Below, piece after piece: positions 61,242 to 64,000 of a DNA stretch of 64,000 nt. The DNA is taken from positions 1 through 64,000 of the forward strand of contig JAYFPO010000023.1 of NCBI GenBank assembly GCA_034927685.1, written 5' to 3'. This DNA comes from RGIG3159 sp034927685 (lineage in GTDB: Bacteria; Bacillota; Clostridia; Oscillospirales; Oscillospiraceae). The notes below the pieces were generated by a model. That model worked only from the letters and a program-made list of their open reading frames with translations. It was not told the origin of the DNA and ran no database searches. Positions within the stretch are counted from its first letter, which is position 1. Every line of letters begins with the position of its first letter. The translations under genes were made by a program, and so were the position numbers.

Positions 61242-61270
61242 ATTATACTGGATAAAAGCCAGGAATGCAA
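61242..61270 (-). promoter_or_regulatory. Sigma-A promoter of rpsB-tsf
   Basis: Minus strand: TTGCAT (61265-61270), 17-nt spacer, TATAAT (61242-61247). Leader of about 120 nt to the ATG. Confidence 0.8.
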
Positions 61271-61296
61271 GAGTTTTTCTGTTTTTTCGGAGAGAT

Positions 61297-61578
61297 TTAT
61301 TGAAAAAATCCCTTTCTGACACGGGGCCGTTTACATTTTTCCGGTACGACCTCCACCAAAATGATATCCATGCCGATCTTTCGGATCGCAGGCCACGGAA
61401 TCACATAGTCGGAGTCCCGCCCGAATAGGCCGAAGAACCGGCAGGGTCCCGGGATCAGCAGTGAGACAAGCCGCCCGTCCTGCAAATCAATTTCAAAATT
61501 GTCGGCATAGCCCAAACGGCAGCCGTCCATGACGTTGATAACCTCTTTACACCGGATTTCCGATAAACATTCCACCAT
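61297..61578 (-). CDS. ylmC: YlmC/YmxH-family sporulation protein (PRC-barrel)
   Basis: 93 residues from the ATG at 61578 (GGGAGGTG 8 nt upstream). CKEVINVMDGCRLGYADNFE then PGPCRFFGLFGRDSDYVIPW then IRKIGMDIILVEV is the YlmC/YmxH pattern. In B. subtilis ylmC lies just downstream of sigG, as it does here. The function is not known beyond association with sporulation. Confidence 0.88.
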   Translation of the reverse strand: MVECLSEIRCKEVINVMDGCRLGYADNFEIDLQDGRLVSLLIPGPCRFFGLFGRDSDYVIPWPAIRKIGMDIILVEVVPEKCKRPRVRKGFFQ

Positions 61579-61645
61579 AATGCGCGCACCTCCCTGGCAC
61601 ATACGTATGCTCTCTGCACCTTTCATTATGCATGGAGGGCCGCGC

Positions 61646-61688
61646 GAAAACACGGCGATTCCTGGACTGAATCGCCGTGTTTTTTTTC
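61646..61688. terminator. Terminator between sigG and ylmC
   Basis: ACACGGCGATTC / GAATCGCCGTGT stem of 12 bp with a 7-nt loop. T-runs on both sides (9 on plus, 4 on minus). On the minus strand it would partly terminate sigG transcripts. Confidence 0.8.
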
Positions 61689-62466
61689 AGGATACACAGA
61701 TGGCCTTTTTGATGGTGCTGAGCGCGTTCTTCTCCAGCCTGGACACCTGTGCCTGGGAGATGCCCACCTGCCGGGCCACCTCCATCTGTGTCTTACCGTC
61801 GTAGAAGCGCAGCGCCAGAATCCGCTTTTCCCGGTCGCCCAGCTTCTTAACCGCCTCCCGCAGTGAAATGCGCTCCATCCACCGCTCGTCCGTATTGTGC
61901 GTGTCCCGCACCTGATCCATGACCGTCAGCGGGTCGCCGCCATCCGTATAGACCGGGTCATAGAGCGAAATGGGCGTTGAAACGGCGTCCATGGCCCCTA
62001 CAACTGTTTTGAGCGGCATTCCCAGCTCCGCGGCGATCTCTTCCACCTTTGGCTCCCGCCCGCAGCGCCCCGTCATCTCCTCTTTACACTGCAGCACCCG
62101 GTAGGCCGTGTCCCGGACGGACCGGCTGACCCGGATCGTGCTGTTGTCCCGAAGATAGCGCCGGATCTCCCCGGCGATCATCGGCACGCCATAGGTGGAA
62201 AACCGCACCTCCTTGGAGGGATCGAAATTCTGAATGGCCTTCAATAAACCGATGCAGCCGACCTGAAACAGATCGTCCGGATTTTCTCCGCGCCCGGAAA
62301 ACCGCTGAATCACCGACAGAACCAGCCGCAGATTGCCCTCGATCAGCTTTTCCCGGGCGTCCAGGTCGCCTTCCCTGGTGCGCCGCAGAAGTTCGACCAT
62401 CTCCTCCTGCTTCAACGTCTTCAATTTGGACGTATTGACGCCGCAAATCTCCACTTTTCCCTGCAT
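61687..62466 (-). CDS. sigG: Forespore sigma factor SigG
   Basis: 259 residues from the ATG at 62466 (GGAGGT 8 nt upstream), the size of B. subtilis SigG. The family-specific start KVEICGVNTSKLKTLKQEEM is followed by NLRLVLSVIQRFSGRGENPD DLFQVG (region 2) and region 4 TQMEVARQVGISQAQVSRLE. The late forespore sigma. In B. subtilis it follows sigE; no sigE is in the window. Expression is set up by the sigma-F promoter and the RBS hairpin described here. Confidence 0.96.
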   Translation of the reverse strand: MQGKVEICGVNTSKLKTLKQEEMVELLRRTREGDLDAREKLIEGNLRLVLSVIQRFSGRGENPDDLFQVGCIGLLKAIQNFDPSKEVRFSTYGVPMIAGEIRRYLRDNSTIRVSRSVRDTAYRVLQCKEEMTGRCGREPKVEEIAAELGMPLKTVVGAMDAVSTPISLYDPVYTDGGDPLTVMDQVRDTHNTDERWMERISLREAVKKLGDREKRILALRFYDGKTQMEVARQVGISQAQVSRLEKNALSTIKKAICVS

Positions 62467-62470
62467 GTTC

Positions 62471-62502
62471 TGTACCTCCGCTTGAAATTCAAGACAGGTA
62501 CA
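62471..62502 (-). promoter_or_regulatory. RBS-sequestering hairpin in the sigG leader
   Basis: Minus strand: TGTACCT...AGGTACA outer arms and CTTGAA/TTCAAG inner arms form a stem-loop. The right arm includes GGAGGT, the ribosome site of sigG. In B. subtilis the sigG leader is known to hide its ribosome site in a hairpin, so this looks like the same type of control. Confidence 0.7.
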
Positions 62503-62529
62503 GTATTTCCCACGGAAAAATTTTGATAC
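62501..62529 (-). promoter_or_regulatory. Sigma-F-like promoter of sigG
   Basis: Minus strand: GTATC (62525-62529), 14-nt gap, GGAAATACTG (62501-62510). This fits GywTA (4 of 5) and the GgnnAnAnTw -10 pattern except its last base. Start codon about 35 nt downstream. Confidence 0.55.
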
Positions 62530-62611
62530 ATTGCGTCTCAATTGTCGTTTCAGGACGGCCGTTTTGTTTCTGCAGCGTGCTGTTTATCACCGAAACGCCG
62601 GATGCTATCTC

Positions 62612-62911
62612 TGTGGATAACCCCGGCGTCCTTTGTAGTCTGTGCAAAACTTCGCGCTGCCTCGGCATGGTCCGAGGCAAGCCGTCGTGAAACTGCAGTT
62701 TCCACCATTTTCTCAACTTTTTCCCCAAAATTCACATGGTTCAGTTTACCATAATCTCTGTTTTATAGGGAATTGCGGCAGATTATTTCAACATATTTTC
62801 CTGCGGATATTCAAAAAAACCTGTATGCACGCTCTCTCCGCATCGTTGCCGCTTTCCGGTGATTTCCCGGAAATCCCGGAGTTTTTCACAGTATCCACAG
62901 GTTTGTTCACA
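62612..62911. other. Cluster of DnaA-box-like 9-mers between gpr and sigG
   Basis: Minus strand: TTATCCACA (62612-62620, perfect) and TTTTGCACA (62641-62649, one mismatch). Plus strand: TTTTTCACA (62882-62890), GTATCCACA (62891-62899), TTGTTCACA (62903-62911), each one mismatch from TTATnCACA; a weaker AAATTCACA is at 62728-62736. The middle (62741-62820) is AT-rich. A GTG-start frame of 61 codons (62550-62735, minus) lies inside but lacks an RBS. Confidence 0.5.
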
Positions 62912-62973
62912 GCGTAGTCCATGAAAAAGCCACGCCCGGAAATGAATACCTGATTGACATAACCCGCGCTTCC

Positions 62974-63807
62974 TTATCCCCCAACAAATTCCGCCAAGTC
63001 CTGCGGGGGAACTGTCGGATGTAGGGCGCGATTCAGTCCGCTCGACACAATCCGCGAAAGATCGTTCACCCGCATATCGATATCGCTGGGCGTCACAATC
63101 ATCTGCTCCTGTGACTCCAGCAGCGAGCGGAGATCGCAGACCGTGGGCACGCCCACCGCAAATACCGGCACGCCCAGCGTTCCCCGGTTCAAGGCCGCGC
63201 GGTCGTTCTGCACGCCGGAGCCGGGGATGATTCCGGTGTCCGCCAGCTGAATGGAGGTGCAAAGCCGTCCTGGTTTGGCCGCAGCCAGCGCGTCGATGGC
63301 GATGACGTAGGCCGGCTTGATTTTCCCCACAATACCGCGGACGATCTCCGCGCTCTCCATGCCGGTACGGCCCAGCACGCCAGGCGCGATGGCGCTGACC
63401 TGCCGGAATTTGTCGAACAGGTCCGGCATATCCCGCCGCAGATGGCGTGTGACCAACACATGACGCAGCGTTCTGGGGCCGATGGCATCCGGCGTCACGG
63501 CTTCGTTCCCGAGACCCACCACCAGCACATCTCCCGTTTCCGGCAGCAGCGCACGCAGCGCGCCGAAGAGGACATCCGCGCAATCGGATGGTGCACTGCG
63601 CACTTGCTGCGCGGGCATTTCCAGCGTCACATAACTGCCGATCGGCTTGTGCAGGGCCGCAGCGCCTGCCTTGGTCCGAATGTGCACCTTGGTGACGTGC
63701 ACCGCACCCTCGTCCCACTCCTCGCAGGTTACGCCCCGCGGCGCGTGCTCCTCCGATGCCTCCCGCAGTTCTCTCTCCTCCAGCGCCAGATCCGTACGAA
63801 CGTTCAT
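62974..63807 (-). CDS. gpr: Germination protease GPR
   Basis: 277 residues from the ATG at 63807 (GAGGTG 6-8 nt upstream). MNVRTDLALEERELREASEE start, then GSYVTLEMPA, VVGLGNEAVTPDAIGPRTLR HVLVTRH, the ALAAAKPGRLCTSIQLADTG core and PGSGVQNDRAAL. GPR degrades small acid-soluble spore proteins during germination and is stored as a zymogen. Monocistronic; next gene upstream is rpsT on the other strand, as in many Firmicutes. Confidence 0.95.
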   Translation of the reverse strand: MNVRTDLALEERELREASEEHAPRGVTCEEWDEGAVHVTKVHIRTKAGAAALHKPIGSYVTLEMPAQQVRSAPSDCADVLFGALRALLPETGDVLVVGLGNEAVTPDAIGPRTLRHVLVTRHLRRDMPDLFDKFRQVSAIAPGVLGRTGMESAEIVRGIVGKIKPAYVIAIDALAAAKPGRLCTSIQLADTGIIPGSGVQNDRAALNRGTLGVPVFAVGVPTVCDLRSLLESQEQMIVTPSDIDMRVNDLSRIVSSGLNRALHPTVPPQDLAEFVGG

Positions 63808-63823
63808 CCTCTCACCTCGCACT

Positions 63824-63853
63824 TAGTCTTTCTTCCTGTTCCGCCAATATTCA
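63824..63853 (-). promoter_or_regulatory. Sigma-G/F promoter of gpr
   Basis: Minus strand: TGAATA (63848-63853), 17-nt spacer, AAGACTA (63824-63830). Good -35 fit, -10 off by two bases from CATnnTA. Matches the known forespore timing of gpr. Confidence 0.55.
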
Positions 63854-63871
63854 ATTTTTTTCTGAAAGCTA

Positions 63872-63900
63872 TTGATTTTATGGGAAACGACCGTTATAAT
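63872..63900 (+). promoter_or_regulatory. Sigma-A promoter of rpsT
   Basis: TTGATT (63872-63877), 17-nt spacer, TATAAT (63895-63900). Confidence 0.85.
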
Positions 63901-63968
63901 AAGTAACTGCATGAGATTGGGGTTTTTATGTCCCAATGGATAAAACGCTATTGGAGGAGGTGTAACCG

Positions 63969-64000
63969 ATGCCCAACATTAAATCTGCGAAAAAGAGAGT
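63969..64000 (+). CDS. rpsT: 30S ribosomal protein S20, N-terminal start (partial)
   Basis: MPNIKSAKKRV is the universal S20 start, preceded by GGAGGAGGT 7-9 nt upstream. The rest lies beyond the window. The gpr-rpsT divergent arrangement supports the call. Confidence 0.92.
   Translation, partial: MPNIKSAKKR

Noticed and set aside
62550..62735. Small gene of 61 codons on the minus strand between gpr and sigG
   Set aside because: GTG start, no ribosome site, and no family resemblance; it overlaps the DnaA-box region. Kept only as a note.
62467..62973. Chromosomal replication origin
   Set aside because: DnaA-box-like 9-mers are present, but dnaA, dnaN and the usual oriC neighbours are not. 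Reported as a DnaA-box cluster instead.

Overview
The window reads as chromosomal DNA of a spore-forming, moderately GC-rich gut-type Clostridia bacterium, most likely family Oscillospiraceae (Oscillibacter/Lawsonibacter-like). Reasons: endospore genes (spoIIID, spoVAD, spoVAE, sigG, gpr, ylmC), a Firmicutes-type glgC/glgD pair, a cell-wall protein ending in Cys-rich GHxW repeats common in that family, and low-GC Gram-positive promoters and AGGAGG ribosome sites throughout. The taxonomic call is inference.

Layout. 1-2.8 kb: serC (end), serA and gdhA, i.e. serine and glutamate synthesis. 2.9-5.1 kb: lower-GC accessory insert with a broken serine recombinase, a small mobile-element ORF and an ECF sigma/anti-sigma pair. 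5.3-12.8 kb: glycogen operon glgB-glgC-glgD-glgA-GH13 amylase (minus strand). 13.1-16.7 kb: spoIIID, an alpha/beta hydrolase and an L,D-transpeptidase. 16.8-30.1 kb: exopolysaccharide operon (plus strand): initiating sugar transferase, three glycosyltransferases, polymerase/ligase, flippase, a nucleotidyltransferase-PLP enzyme fusion, LicD and rmlA-C-B-D. 30.3-33.8 kb: an AT-rich HEAT-like gene, phosphoglucomutase and decayed sequence. 33.8-38 kb: minus-strand polysaccharide regulation genes (Wzz, BY-kinase, PHP phosphatase, CapD-like dehydratase). 38.9-43 kb: amino-acid ABC transporter with an M20 amidohydrolase. 43.1-56.7 kb: housekeeping, envelope and sporulation genes (upp, tsaB, tsaE, rodA/ftsW, NlpC/P60, spoVAD-spoVAE, putP, yebC, nif3-like, trmK). 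57-61.6 kb: membrane pyrophosphatase, tsf, rpsB, ylmC. 61.7-64 kb: sigG, gpr and the start of rpsT.

How the genes connect. Phosphoglucomutase makes glucose-1-phosphate, which feeds both GlgC (glycogen) and RmlA (dTDP-rhamnose for the exopolysaccharide). Wzz, the BY-kinase and the PHP phosphatase would set chain length for the polymer built by the 17-30 kb operon. The fused nucleotidyltransferase/PLP enzyme plus LicD looks like a self-contained route that decorates the polymer with a phospho-amino-alcohol; this is the strongest candidate for an undescribed system here. The sporulation end carries readable control signals: a sigma-F-like promoter and an RBS-sequestering hairpin before sigG, a sigma-G/F promoter before gpr, a near-consensus sigma-G promoter before an unknown Asn-rich 67-residue protein, and an unexplained cluster of DnaA-box-like 9-mers between gpr and sigG.
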